From Hymenolepis diminuta (Eukaryota > Platyhelminthes > Cestoda > Cyclophyllidea > Hymenolepididae): a stretch of 64,000 bases of DNA. The stretch is from the NCBI GenBank assembly GCA_900708905.1, contig CAADRB010000058.1:718545-782544 (forward strand). The letters are read 5' to 3'. A program made the position numbers and the translations under genes. Shown piece by piece: positions 48,598 through 59,319 of the stretch; within the stretch, counting starts at the first letter, position 1; each line of letters starts with the position of its first letter. The notes below the pieces were generated by a model that saw nothing but the letters and a program-made list of their open reading frames with translations, was not told the origin of the DNA and did no database searches.

Positions 48598-51500
48598 AAT
48601 CCAGAGGTTATCTTGCGCCTGATTTTTCAGGGTTATTATTAGTTAGATTACTTTAAAAAGTTAATCAGGCTTAATTGTAACATTAAATTTCAACTTCTGT
48701 TATTCGAATCACAGCATAAGTTCATCTAATTCGAGAAAATGCAATCTTATAATAAAGGCAAAGAAGATATATCTGTTCGACCATGAATATATTTTCAGCT
48801 ACTCTGAAAATCTGCAAGAATTTAAATAAAAATAAAAGTAAAAAATAAGCTTAAATTTTGTTAGAAATTAGTTATGTTGAAAGCATCACAAATATTGGTG
48901 TTAACAATTATCTAGGTGCAATCATTTGTTTACATGTATGTTGTAATTCATTAATGTATTTGTTCGCATTAATTTTAAAGACACGAGATTTGATAACACT
49001 TGAGTCGATTACGTCAAAAATGCCTCATTATGACACAGACGTGCGAGAATATGAAAATAATCCGGTTTAATATTTTGTCTACGTGATACGAGAGTATCTA
49101 AACCAATTACAGATCAAAAAGACGAACGAGTTTGAGAATATAAAAGACATAAGTTAGTAATGTGTACAATACACCATTATCATAAAGAAATATTGCTTAA
49201 TTTCATATGAGCTATGGTATAAAAAAGTCAAGTTAAGAATTCACCATATTCTGGGAGTAAATGTAAGTTTTTTCCGCAAAAAATACAATTAAATCAGATT
49301 ACGCCTATGTTCGCTAACTCAAGAAACTCTACAATTAAATTAACCATCAGTGACTGCCTTTTGAGAGAATTACACAAAAACTATGTATGGTAAATCTTGT
49401 TCAAACATTCGATTTGGATAGGAGAGAAAGCTTAAATAACTTAAGGTTTCATAAACTATTTGGGACACTATTATAGATCCTCTTGTTTAGTGTATTGAAT
49501 GGCGGTTCTTGGCGATCGATCTGAATATATACTCTGTAATAATCAATTACCATCTTTATATAAGAACAACTGGTTTTCAAACATCATAGTGTGCCAATAA
49601 CTTGACACATTCTTGAACTTTAAACGTCTGGAGATCATTATAGGAAGTTACTTTTTAAACAACCTATATGTACTCAAATAAGCCTTCACCTGCGATTTCC
49701 TAAAGGTTAGAGCATTCTCAGATCGAACTCCTCTTTATCCATTGACTAGCTGTGAATATCAAATTATGTCTGGATCTTTTTCTGTTGTTAATCGATATGT
49801 ATGGTAAATAAAAGACAGACTAAAGCTCAAAGCGCATACTTTACGGAGATGAGTCTTAAGTAACAATGATCCAGTAACTAAAACAACTTTTAGGGGCCAG
49901 CCCAAATTAGACTGGATGTCTCCGCACATAATTATCAGTCCTTCTAAAGGCAAACAGTAAGTAAGTCTTTCCTAACATGCGAAAATCAAGAGCTAAGTTA
50001 AAAGTGAGTGTATTAGATAAAAACAAGAAACGAAAGAAAAAGGGTGAAGTAGAAAGAAGAAATGATAATTGGAAGAGCAAGAAAAGGAGCGTCATCGCAA
50101 GAGAAAAAAGCGTTTTGATCAAGAGACCATTTTAAGGAGTACTAAGTGGGTTTATCTGTTTTAATTTCATTATACGTTTGACTAGGAGCTAATAAAAATC
50201 ATTATCGAACAATTAGAATGGCGCAGACGTGTCTTAACATGTGGATTCAACTAAATGCTACAAGTGTCCTTACACTCTCTTCACAAAATGTCGGATTCCC
50301 ATTTGACTAGCTAGTTCAGTCAATTTATTAAATTTCAAGATTGACTATTTGGCTAACTTTCCTAATTGACTTTGAAATCAATATACGTAGACTTTCGAAT
50401 CCTAAGTGAAAAGTAAATAAAACAAAGATTTATCAAATGTAAAAGAATTATAAATTGCAATGTAAGAATTATGTTAGTTAGTATTAATTGCTTTCTCGGT
50501 TTAAAAAATTGCACTGAAGTGAAGCGATCTTATTAATCACCCGATCAATAAATAATAGACAATATTTTATCACGCGATTCGGAGAAAAGATCATGAAATC
50601 CTTGTACAACCTGAATCCAAGAGTCAAATGGAATAAAACTCTCTTGGCACTCCTTTCGATTTATTCTTAGCTTCTCCCTTTACCTACGCTAAAAAATTCA
50701 CTGTTACCTGATTTTCGTTGCTATCCAACCATAAAAATATGTAAATGTTTTGTCTTGTGCGTTTCAAAGGTAATATAAAATGTATATTATGTTGAAAAAA
50801 CGCCTTTACTTCACTACGCTATCACTTCATATAAAAGCTGTACTTGCGATCTATCTATTTTTGGCGATGCCTCCTATGTAATTTCACCTTTCCTCTCATG
50901 TTACTTTTATGATGCCATGGATTCTCACAAACGCCATTATTCGTATCATATTTCCTGCACCCCATTAATAGAAAGAAAACCGAATTAGTTGATAACCTGA
51001 ACAGAAATCATAACTCTGCGAACAGAGTTCATGCCTTGAGCACTGGATTTTTCGATTACTATCTTCTTATTCTTGAATCCAGGAATAAAATATATTCGTT
51101 GTTACATTGCTGGCTAACCAGGTAGCCAAAACAAATACACTTTTCAGATGTCTTCCTCATTCTTCCTTAAGAGTTGGGATACCATAGCGAATGGACCAGA
51201 TTATAAATATACATTTATTACACAGTCCATTCTTTGTATAGTGCATGTTTGACTGGTTTAATTGTATGATAAAGTCTGTCTGATACACGCGAAACTAAAA
51301 GGACACCACTTACATACATCTGATGACCACAATTATGTACAGTAATAAAAAAGATGCGAATTTTTGGCTGTAGTTGTTTAAATAAGTGCAATCTCTTCAC
51401 CTTGTGGTACTAGCACCAGCTTCATCGTTAAGGTATGATCTTGTGACTGGTCCTAACCAATGTTGGGGCAGGGGAAGGGAATTCGTCTTCATCTAACATG

Positions 51501-52077
51501 ACGAACGTGCAATAACCTTATGAAATTAACCAATGAGAAGGTGGCCTAGAGTGCGCTAACATTATACAGAACTGTGTTGTTGAATTTTGGGAATTATTTG
51601 AAGGATTTTTTCTATGTCTATTCCACTCACAAGACTCTATGAAAAGCAACAACTTAATTTTCACAATCCGGATATAGAAAAAATATCTGTGTTTAGTTTG
51701 ACTTTGGAAACTTTTGTGCGATAAATCTTATCTCCAATTATGGAATACTGATACGGCCGAACTACGGTCAACTCAGGGTCGGAAATTGAAAACTGACATG
51801 TAACAACTTTGAGACTGCCTACTGACTAAATGTGGCACTATATCTTCATACTTCTACCAGAGAAACATGAACCAATAGCAATTGATATGTACGGATGATG
51901 TGACCGAATATGATCCATAAATAGTAGTTGATTTGGCTGTGCCGCGGAGATGAAAATGAACGTGAAAATGAAATGTACAGTTTCTGAGTAATGCAGCACA
52001 TTTATCCTTCTTCTAATTAACAGACGTGGTTAATCGATACAGTTTATGTTGATGAAAAATAATGCAAACACATTAAC
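48598..52077. other. AT-rich region, no gene recognised
   Basis: Contains a copy of the short repeat at 49571-49650 (CAAACATCATAGTG then TAACTTGACACATTCTTGAA). ORF 49759-49953 (-) contains CGDIQSNLGWPL, similar to the (S)GDIExNPGP motif common near the start of LINE or 2A-bearing proteins, but nothing else supports a LINE. A purine-rich stretch encodes the lysine-rich ORF below. Confidence 0.35.
49977..50135 (+). CDS. Possible 52-aa lysine/arginine-rich micro-ORF
   Basis: ATG at 49977 opens a 52-residue frame, more than a third Lys and Arg (KNKKRKKKGEVERRND, WKSKKRS), ending at TAA. The cause may be only the purine-rich strand composition. No homologue recognised. Confidence 0.15.
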   Translation: MRKSRAKLKVSVLDKNKKRKKKGEVERRNDNWKSKKRSVIAREKSVLIKRPF

Positions 52078-52204
52078 CTTCCCCTTATCAAATCATCAGT
52101 TATAACTGAATCGAAGTTCTCGAAGTCATAAATACGATTAATACATGGATGATCAGGTGTCAAGAGGGGTCCCAAATAAATTTGAAATGATTGTTGATAC
52201 GTTT
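52078..52204 (-). pseudogene. Unidentified coding-like block (possible exon)
   Basis: Minus strand: acceptor tttcag before 52204, then ETYQQSFQIYLGPLLTPDHP and, after a gap, IYDFENFDSVITDDLIRG, then a weaker donor gttaat. Composition is protein-like. It may be the last visible part of the minus-strand gene at 54-59 kb. Confidence 0.35.
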
Positions 52205-52674
52205 CTGAAATGACACAATTTTTGCCTTTTTCAATTATCAAGGTGTATATAAATGGCAAAATTTAATAATTCAATAGGAGCCGTTAATCTTGATTCATAA
52301 GGAATTTCATCAATATTTAACGATGCAGAAATTAATAAGAAAAAAGGCAATGAAAAATTTAAAAAAGCTGATGAAGGACATATATATCATGCTTCTATAT
52401 AAAATTGTTTCTAATTAAATTGATGTTACTAACTTTAATTTTCTAGTCGTGTGTTTTATAAATTATTCGGGACTATCCAAAATCCCCTGAGGTACGCTTT
52501 ATAATAATATTGCCGAGCTCCATATATACATGGACACACCGTTATGTCTGCCAGACACCTTGAGGGATATCAAGGTGTCGCCAGATAACCACGTTGTTCA
52601 ACAATCCTTGACAACTCTGAAGCTGTAAATGACATCTAATCTCACTTTGGAATGCTCAAACAGAGTAAAAGAAT

Positions 52675-52850
52675 GGCCTCGGGTAGTTTCGCTGGTGAGA
52701 AACATGAATTTTGCCACCTCTGTTAGTCAGGACCTTGTTAGTGCGGTTGGCCATTCCATTCACAGGATGTCCACCGATGAGCACAAAATCTGTGACCACT
52801 AATCTTACACACGAGCACAATAACCACTGTGCCACCAGAACCCAAGACCT
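52675..52850 (-). repeat. tRNA-derived SINE-like repeat, copy 3
   Basis: On its own strand: TGGTGGCACAGTGGTTATTG (A-box side), AGTGGTCACAGATTTTGTGC (B-box side), then TGGACATCCTGTGAATGG, AATGGCCAACCGCACTAAC and GGTGGCAAAATTCATGTTTC. It matches copy 2 along the body and copy 4 (24.5 kb) in the tRNA part. Confidence 0.65.
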
Positions 52851-54100
52851 ATAAGCACATTACTGTAAACTTATCCTGATCCACAGCTTCTATTACCATA
52901 GTAACTCTTGTATTCATCTTCTATATCAGGTAAGCGACTCTTATCTAGCCAGCTCTTACTGTTAACCTTATCTACCCTACCATCAAAGATGGAACAAGCG
53001 CCAACCACGGAATAGCGCAATTTCCGACAACCTACTTATCTATCTGTACCTACCTCTCTCAACTTTCTTTCATTAAATCTCTATTTATTGTGAGTTTCGT
53101 CTGATACTTGTTTATCTGCCATGACAAGATGACATGCTGACAGATACAGAAGCTGTGCTTATCTGATCGGTAAGGATAAGGAACGAGTAGAACAATGCTT
53201 TCATCATGCACATCCAGTTTCTCTTAGCTGTCGATATCCTATAAACGGGCTATCCATTTCCTTAGATCTTATCTCTATATTCTGCGTTCGCGAAATTGCA
53301 TCAGGTTTAAGTTCATTTATTTTACTCATTGGATGCTAGAGAGCATAAGTGAAGAGGTTTTCTTCGAAACTGCTGTCAACTTCTTTAAAGAAAGTCCCAG
53401 ATTTGAATAAATAGCTTTACCGCAATCGGCCCTTCTTCTAGAAGAATTGACTGTATCCATCAAGTGAGAGTAAAGTTGGCAGAAATATAAACCTAATTTA
53501 AATAAAAGACTTCAGTTATGTGATGAAATTCGTTCCTTAACTGAACTGTCCTATACATCATATAGTTACCCTTATCCACTAATGTGCGATCGAATTTTTG
53601 TCAAACAATCTTATTCACCCACACGCTAATCATAATCATGCGGCCATGATTACTCAGTGATCCCGTTAACCTTACAAAAAATTGATCCCCTATTCTAAAA
53701 ATGAACCATCGTGTATCTTTACAAGCATTGTGATAGGTATATTCACATATTTACTCATACGGACAGTACCTTTCTTATCTTGCAACTCAGTTTGTTGCAG
53801 TCTCATTCAATTCTTTCTTAGAATTTAGCTAAGAAATTAGGTATACTATGCTTAGAATTATGGATAAGCTCTTATTAATAAAACTACTTCCACAGGTGTG
53901 TTGTTATAAAAGTAACAAGATATAAGACTCACATAGCCACCACTAAATACTGTGGACAGTTGGCAGTTTCATCAGGACTTGGCTGAAATATAAAAGCTCT
54001 TACCAGTTCTGGTAATGGTAAAATTTGATCCCTTTTCACTTTAAAAGACTACCACGAATATAAAATTAAAAAGCGAAATTCTGTAAACCTTTTTTGAATT

Positions 54101-54506
54101 TCAATCAAAGTGATGAATTTTTTTGAGAAGGGCCGACGGATGTCTCGTTCTAGTAAATTGAGTGGAATACTGTTTTAGACTTAGGGCCTGGTGAATTCTT
54201 CTTCGGGTAGTCGTACAGATTTTCATTATAATTTGACACCTCCAATTGGCAATTAAGAATGCGATAGATGGAAGAAATAGAAAATTTACACAAAAAGCCA
54301 CATCAGATTGCTTGAGATTTAGGGCAATATTTTGGAGCATACTTTGATGATTACCACGAGCAGGCTTTTCCTTAATGAGTCGACTAGAATTCATTTGACA
54401 AAACGTTATTGAATTCGTTTGAAACCCTGAACCGTCAGAAGAAAGGAATGTTGTCAGAGAGTCAGTTAAAGCAGTGTTTATATCCCCCAGAGTCTTGATA
54501 ATTTCC
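54101..54506 (-). pseudogene. Unidentified coding-like block
   Basis: An acceptor tctag before 54506 opens a frame EIIKTLGDINTALTDSLTTF that joins the ORF 54394-54101 (SRLIKEKPARGNHQSMLQNI, then LKQSDVAFCVNFLFLPSIAF) to a TGA. About 135 codons in one frame. No family recognised. Confidence 0.4.
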
Positions 54507-54763
54507 CTAGACTAGTAATAATTTACCAGATGAGTTTGATCAATTATTAATAGATCAGAAATATAAATTATATTTATATATATTATATTTGTTTAACTTA
54601 CAAATTTCTATTGATCAACGACCAAACTGTGAGGAATAAGCCCATTGCTGCCCGAAATCTCTGAATTTTACTTATTAAAAATTTGGGAAAGAAGTTGGAT
54701 TTTATATTGAGCACTAAGCCCCTCAATGAGAAACCCAAACGATTTTTATCTTTAAATTGGAAT

Positions 54764-55132
54764 TTAAGAAAATGGAAACATTCTTTGATATAGTGACTGC
54801 GCCAACTTTGTCTGAAAACGATTAACTGTTATAGAAGGTATTTCTTCGGCATTTTCGACTATCGCTTCTATCATTAAGGAGAATGGTAGCATATTTTCCA
54901 AATCACCTAAATTAATTCCATCTATCACACCTACCAATTTGGTTGTCATCTAAATCACAGAAAATTCAGTCATATTTATTTGAAGCTATTACAATTATGA
55001 AAATCTAGTGAAACCCGTCATGTCAAAAAATTTTAAGCGAGTATCATTCATTAGAAGAGACACATGTACTGAGCTGTCACAATCAACCTCTTGAGTCAGA
55101 TTAAGATCAATCTTTTCTGTAATTGCATTCAT
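54764..55132 (-). pseudogene. Unidentified coding-like blocks (two possible exons)
   Basis: Block 55132-54995 reads MNAITEKIDLNLTQEVD.. and contains HVSLLMNDTRLKFFDMTG. After a probable intron ending tgatttag, block 54952-54764 reads TKLVGVIDGINLGDLENMLP and NRFQTKLAQSLYQRM. Both have normal protein composition and an acidic/hydrophobic alternation. Function unknown. Confidence 0.4.
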
Positions 55133-55527
55133 GAACTAACAAATCCTGAGAAATGAACCTTGAATTATTTTTTCATGAAGAAATAAACTATGCCTATTGA
55201 GCAAAATATGGAGATCTGATGAATGTAGACTTTGAAGGAAGTAAATTATTTCGATACCCCGAAAATTCACTTCTTCTATTCCAGTCCCTCTTTAATTTGA
55301 ATTCAAACCTCTACAGAATTCTCCGTTTTTGAGCACTTCCCAATGGCTAAAACATGTGAATGTTTTTGTGAAATACATATGCTGTGATACCTGGAGTTAG
55401 GATGTGCTGAAAACATATCCGCTTATCTCTTGACCGTATGAAGAAATATATGAATTGAGGTGTCCTGACCAACCACTAACTAAACAAAATGGTCAGTAAG
55501 GTCTGAATGCCGCTTACATTAACTCGT

Positions 55528-56045
55528 CTAGAAACTTAGGAGTTGAATCATGAAATGTGAACTTTTGAACACTGATGAGCTGTACCACTTGTGAGAAAGT
55601 GGGAATTCAACACAAATTTCAAATAAAGCGAGACTGTTAATGTTTCTACTTTGTTCTCTACTTCTTCTCATCCCATAGTAAAATATCTTTCTGTTCTCCA
55701 TGTGTAAATGCTTTCTCAAAATTATGATTTGTACTTTTTGGGTTGTCATGGAGTTAATGATAAAAATAAATATAAATCTTACTTTAACAGCACTGTTTCT
55801 TCTTTCGTTGGACGTGCCAGAATCAACCGAATGTTTTGGAAAAATCTGAAGGTGTATAATATAATAATACTAGTCACTGTTTTACTTCACTGTTTTACTT
55901 CATCTAAAATATAATTTTTCAAATGAACGGACAAATATTGTAAAATTTCTGATACAGCCATCAAATTAGAAGACGAAATTGTAATTTCAGGTAGATCATT
56001 TTTCCCTTCTCGTATTAAAATAATTTGCTTATCCACATCTTGAAC
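55528..56045 (-). pseudogene. Unidentified multi-exon coding-like region
   Basis: Three or four blocks fit GT/AG exons. 56045-55899 (VQDVDKQIILIREG.., ending NYILDE) has donor gtaaaa. 55845-55783 (IFPKHSVDSGTSNERRNSAV) has acceptor ttcag and donor gtaaga; the two join in phase 0. 55714-55662 (AFTHGEQKDILLWDEK) and 55633-55528 (LALFEICVEFPLSHKW..) are separated by a possible 28-nt intron, 55634-55661. The first block starts in a different frame from the ORF upstream. Confidence 0.45.
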
Positions 56046-56508
56046 CGTTTGTTATTGGAACTAATAAAATGGCATAAAAAGATTCATGTTCATAGGTATA
56101 AACATTATCTCGTGATATGATTTTGGCCAGGCTAACCATAATTTGCGGAAAATACTGATCAACGTAGAATCTGGACTCCGGTAAGCTACGGATGCAAGAA
56201 ATAACTGATTCTTCTATCTCTGGAATTTTGGTGCATAATGAAGGGATTGTAATCATTCCAATAATTCTTTGAGTAACGGAAGGCTAAATTCTCATTTTCT
56301 TATCAAGGTCTTTAATAAACCTACTATAGAATTCAAAGCTTCCATTTACCAGGGTTGGACATGTACACTCAGTACATGATATCCATCTGACTGCTAAATT
56401 TGAATTACGCTTCGTACACAATTTATGTACCGCTCCAACTGTCATACAGATCATCGTTGAAGATCTATTTGATTGGAATAATAGAAATTCCAGTGAGATC
56501 GTAAGCAT
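56029..56508 (-). pseudogene. Coding-like block of 160 codons with one in-frame TAG
   Basis: A single minus-strand frame from 56508 to 56029, interrupted only by a TAG at 56284-56286. Second half: ITIPSLCTKIPEIEESVISC, then PESRFYVDQYFPQIMVSLAK, resembling a helical repeat. First half has several Cys (TVGAVHKLCTKR, WISCTECTCP). It could be a decayed exon or two exons. Not identified. Confidence 0.45.
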
Positions 56509-56594
56509 ATTGTATTTTCAAATTTTTAAATCAAATTACATTGTTGTTAAATTCAATTATCTGCATACTGTAACATCTCATTTTCACCCAGATA

Positions 56595-57229
56595 TCAGGA
56601 GTTTCCGGAAGGAGACTTAATTAGACTTGACCAATGAGGTAAGAGATCTTGCGGACGGATGATACCATTACAAAGTCCTGTCAATACAATATGCTCCAGA
56701 GACGTAATTTCATTTTTCATGATCGAAGAAATAGGCCTTAACATTTTGTCAGAGTATTACATATAGAATTGGCAAGAGCTTACTCTATGAATAATTATTT
56801 TTGTGTGTCTTCACCTGTTATCAGAATACGTTTGGTCTTGATTAAACGGATATGAGCTATTTTCGTAGCTTATCACATCTAGAGCGAGATGTGATCTCGG
56901 TGCACAAAGATCTCCTCCACTTAATGGCGGATTGTATATTACCGAAAGAATTCATGTTCTATAAAATTTTAAAAAATAATTGGGAACGGCGGTCATGATC
57001 CAGTCTCTGCTGTGGACTGTGCCATTTTCATTAAGGATTTGGATGCCTGATGAATCGGCCCAGACTTCTGGAGGAGAATAACCGTTTTGGGACTTGAACC
57101 ATATCTTCACGGAAAATGCATGCATATTGGTCCAGTCCCTGGTTTCGTTACTACTTCAATGAATGGAATAGCAGTAAAAGATTGTCCAACTCCACCTATA
57201 TCTAAGGCTTTGACTTGGTATTTGTCTCT
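56595..57229 (-). pseudogene. Unidentified coding-like blocks with a frame shift
   Basis: From acceptor tgtag at 57230-57231: block 57229-57110 reads RDKYQVKALDIGGVGQSFTA and FIEVVTKPGTGPICMHFP to a TGA. The adjacent frame then continues 57110-56952 as KIWFKSQNGYSPPEVWADSS and ENGTVHSRDWIMTAVPN. Block 56756-56595 reads MLRPISSIMKNEITSLEHIV and LCNGIIRPQDLLPHWSSL. The shift at 57110 splits what looks like one beta-rich domain, which suggests a pseudogene or an assembly indel. Confidence 0.45.
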
Positions 57230-57696
57230 CTACAGTTAAAGAAAAATCTTTTAAGCTTGTTGAATTATTTCGCTAGAATACTGAAGAAATGTGACTCAAT
57301 TCCTCAGGATAGATAATAGCATCTTCACTGCTAGGTAGTGTGTAGGTCTAAATAGTTGAATTAGGCTAATACAGCACAGTACAGTAGCATCTGTCAGATA
57401 GACGCAGAGAGAATTAATGCAGAAAATCATAATGAGCCCCAAGTTGTGGGAGAGATTTGATATTACAACAAGACGGTCGCTTCCTCTCACCTTTTTTTAG
57501 TGTTTCACTTTCCCACCTTTCATAATCTTACGGACCTTCGTATCATTTCATTCTAAATGTTTTTCAGTGCCAAATCCTTATTTTGATGACCTCGTTTCCT
57601 ACAGCCTATTTGGCTATTAGCATCTTGACGGTCGGAGCTTAAATGCATAGCCAGAGATGGAATTAAATTTTAATAAAATTTCTGCATGATGTCGGG

Positions 57697-58135
57697 TTAG
57701 CTTCCCTTGATTTCTTCTTTATCTGCTTTAATTAGGACTTTGTAACCAAATATCTTAAAGGACATTATCCTTGAAATGACTCCCGTCGACTTAGAAACGT
57801 AGTTTTTCCAGTTGAAAATAAATTTTAATGCTTTAATAAGAGATCGACTAAAGTTGTGTATTGTCTAAACAATTACATTAACTTATTGGATGATTAAGTA
57901 GAACTTCTTCCGCTGGACGTTTTATACATATTTAGTAGTAGTTGCGATCCGTCACACCCTCAGTTCGCCAACGTACTCACGATAGTTGGCCATGGATTAT
58001 ATCCATGCGCGTTATATAATTATTCAAAACATCAATTGTAGGGAACAGTTCTCCACTTTCGATTAAATAATCGAAAGAATTAACCATGCATAATGCTATT
58101 TCTCCCATTTCAAAAGAACATAAAGAAAATTTCAG
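57697..58135 (-). pseudogene. Unidentified coding-like blocks (possible exons)
   Basis: Block 58135-57981 reads CSFEMGEIALCMVNSFDYLI and ELFPTIDVLNNYITRMDIIH, and ends at a strong donor, gtgagt. Block 57864-57697 follows an acceptor tgtttag and is open for 55 residues (HNFSRSLIKALKFIFNWKNY..). The phases do not match, since the first block ends with two codon bases, so the join is uncertain. Confidence 0.4.
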
Positions 58136-59018
58136 TTACTTTCCGACAATAAGGATTTTGAATTTTATATGCTTAAAATTCAGAAAACCGTATATTCAAA
58201 ACTCTCTAGGCCTATCAGTTCCAAAAACATCTCTATTTACCCTCATTCGATATTTATTTTTACCCAATTTTAACTTGAACATAATTAATTAAGTAATTAC
58301 CATGAGTTCTTTCTTTGATGTCCTCAGCATACTACCTCTATATATTCGTTTGAATCTAACTGAAATGACTTTTCTTTTTAAGACCCGATGTAGTTACTTC
58401 ATACATATATGCAAATATTTCAAATTCGGACTATATTTCATTAATTTTGACGGGCTTTATAAAGGAAAAATCCCTAGTCTAAGTAAACACTGTCTTATTT
58501 TCAGCCTCCTCTTTTTTGTAATTGGACGATTTAACTATTTTTACAATTATGTCTATTAAGACATTAGTCATGGGCAGAGAAATGACATCCTAGAAAGCCT
58601 GATTAAGAAAATCGCTTTCTACTATCGCCGTGTTAGTCAATATCAGTTAGACAGTCCCATTCAGTGAATTTCGTATAAATGGTTTTCAGTATCGTTACCT
58701 ATGACCTTGTTTCCACTAAGCCATCGTCGCATAAAATTTAATTTAATTAACATATCTAGATTCGTATTATGGCCCATCCTAGGGAGCAGTATATTGACAG
58801 TTAGTGCATATTTAACTGCAGTCACGGGGAGATCGTTTACAGAGGGTTCAAAAACCCATGGTAATTAACTGATCGTTCATGGTTGTAAATGAGCAGTAGA
58901 CCTAATTTGTCTCTTTCTTATTCAAATTTTGATAATCTAAAGTGATACATTATTCGGATCTCTCCAAAGAATCTTTTTTACTATTTAATAAAATCATTCA
59001 ATTCTATATATATTTCTG

Positions 59019-59310
59019 TTATGTTATAAAAGCAACTTCTTCACCGATTGTTAAATGTTCGAGAACTTGACAAGTTATCTTCATATTATAAAGTTTGGAA
59101 GGCAATTGAAAAACTACAAACGTGGCGATGGATAGTTGCAGAAGTACGTACTCAGATCAATGCAAAGAATGGGCCTGCAAAACTCAAGGCCATAGATGTC
59201 ATATTCTGAACCAATTTGACCGGACTGGAATAATCTAATGAGACAATTTTGCCTGTGTCCTTTTCCAGCTTAATTCCTCTATCAATACGGTTATTTTGTG
59301 TTTGGTGACC
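59019..59310 (-). pseudogene. Unidentified coding-like block with a single-base frame break
   Basis: After an acceptor attag, 59310-59155 reads RIDRGIKLEKDTGKIVSLDY then LVQNMTSMALSFAGPFFALI and stops at TGA. The next frame continues at once as YVLLQLSIATFVVFQLPSKL then NMKITCQVLEHLTIGEE. Both halves look like one protein broken by one extra base near 59152. This is the most upstream block of the minus-strand set. Confidence 0.45.
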
Positions 59311-59319
59311 CTAATAGAT

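Noticed and set aside
58302..58559. 85-aa plus-strand ORF MSSFFDVLSILPL..
   Set aside because: Phe, Leu and Tyr-heavy composition from AT-rich DNA, with no splice context or family resemblance.
59301..59313. TGGTGACCC on the plus strand as another primer binding site
   Set aside because: No LTR end (..CA) precedes it, and the same bases form the acceptor side of a coding-like block on the minus strand.
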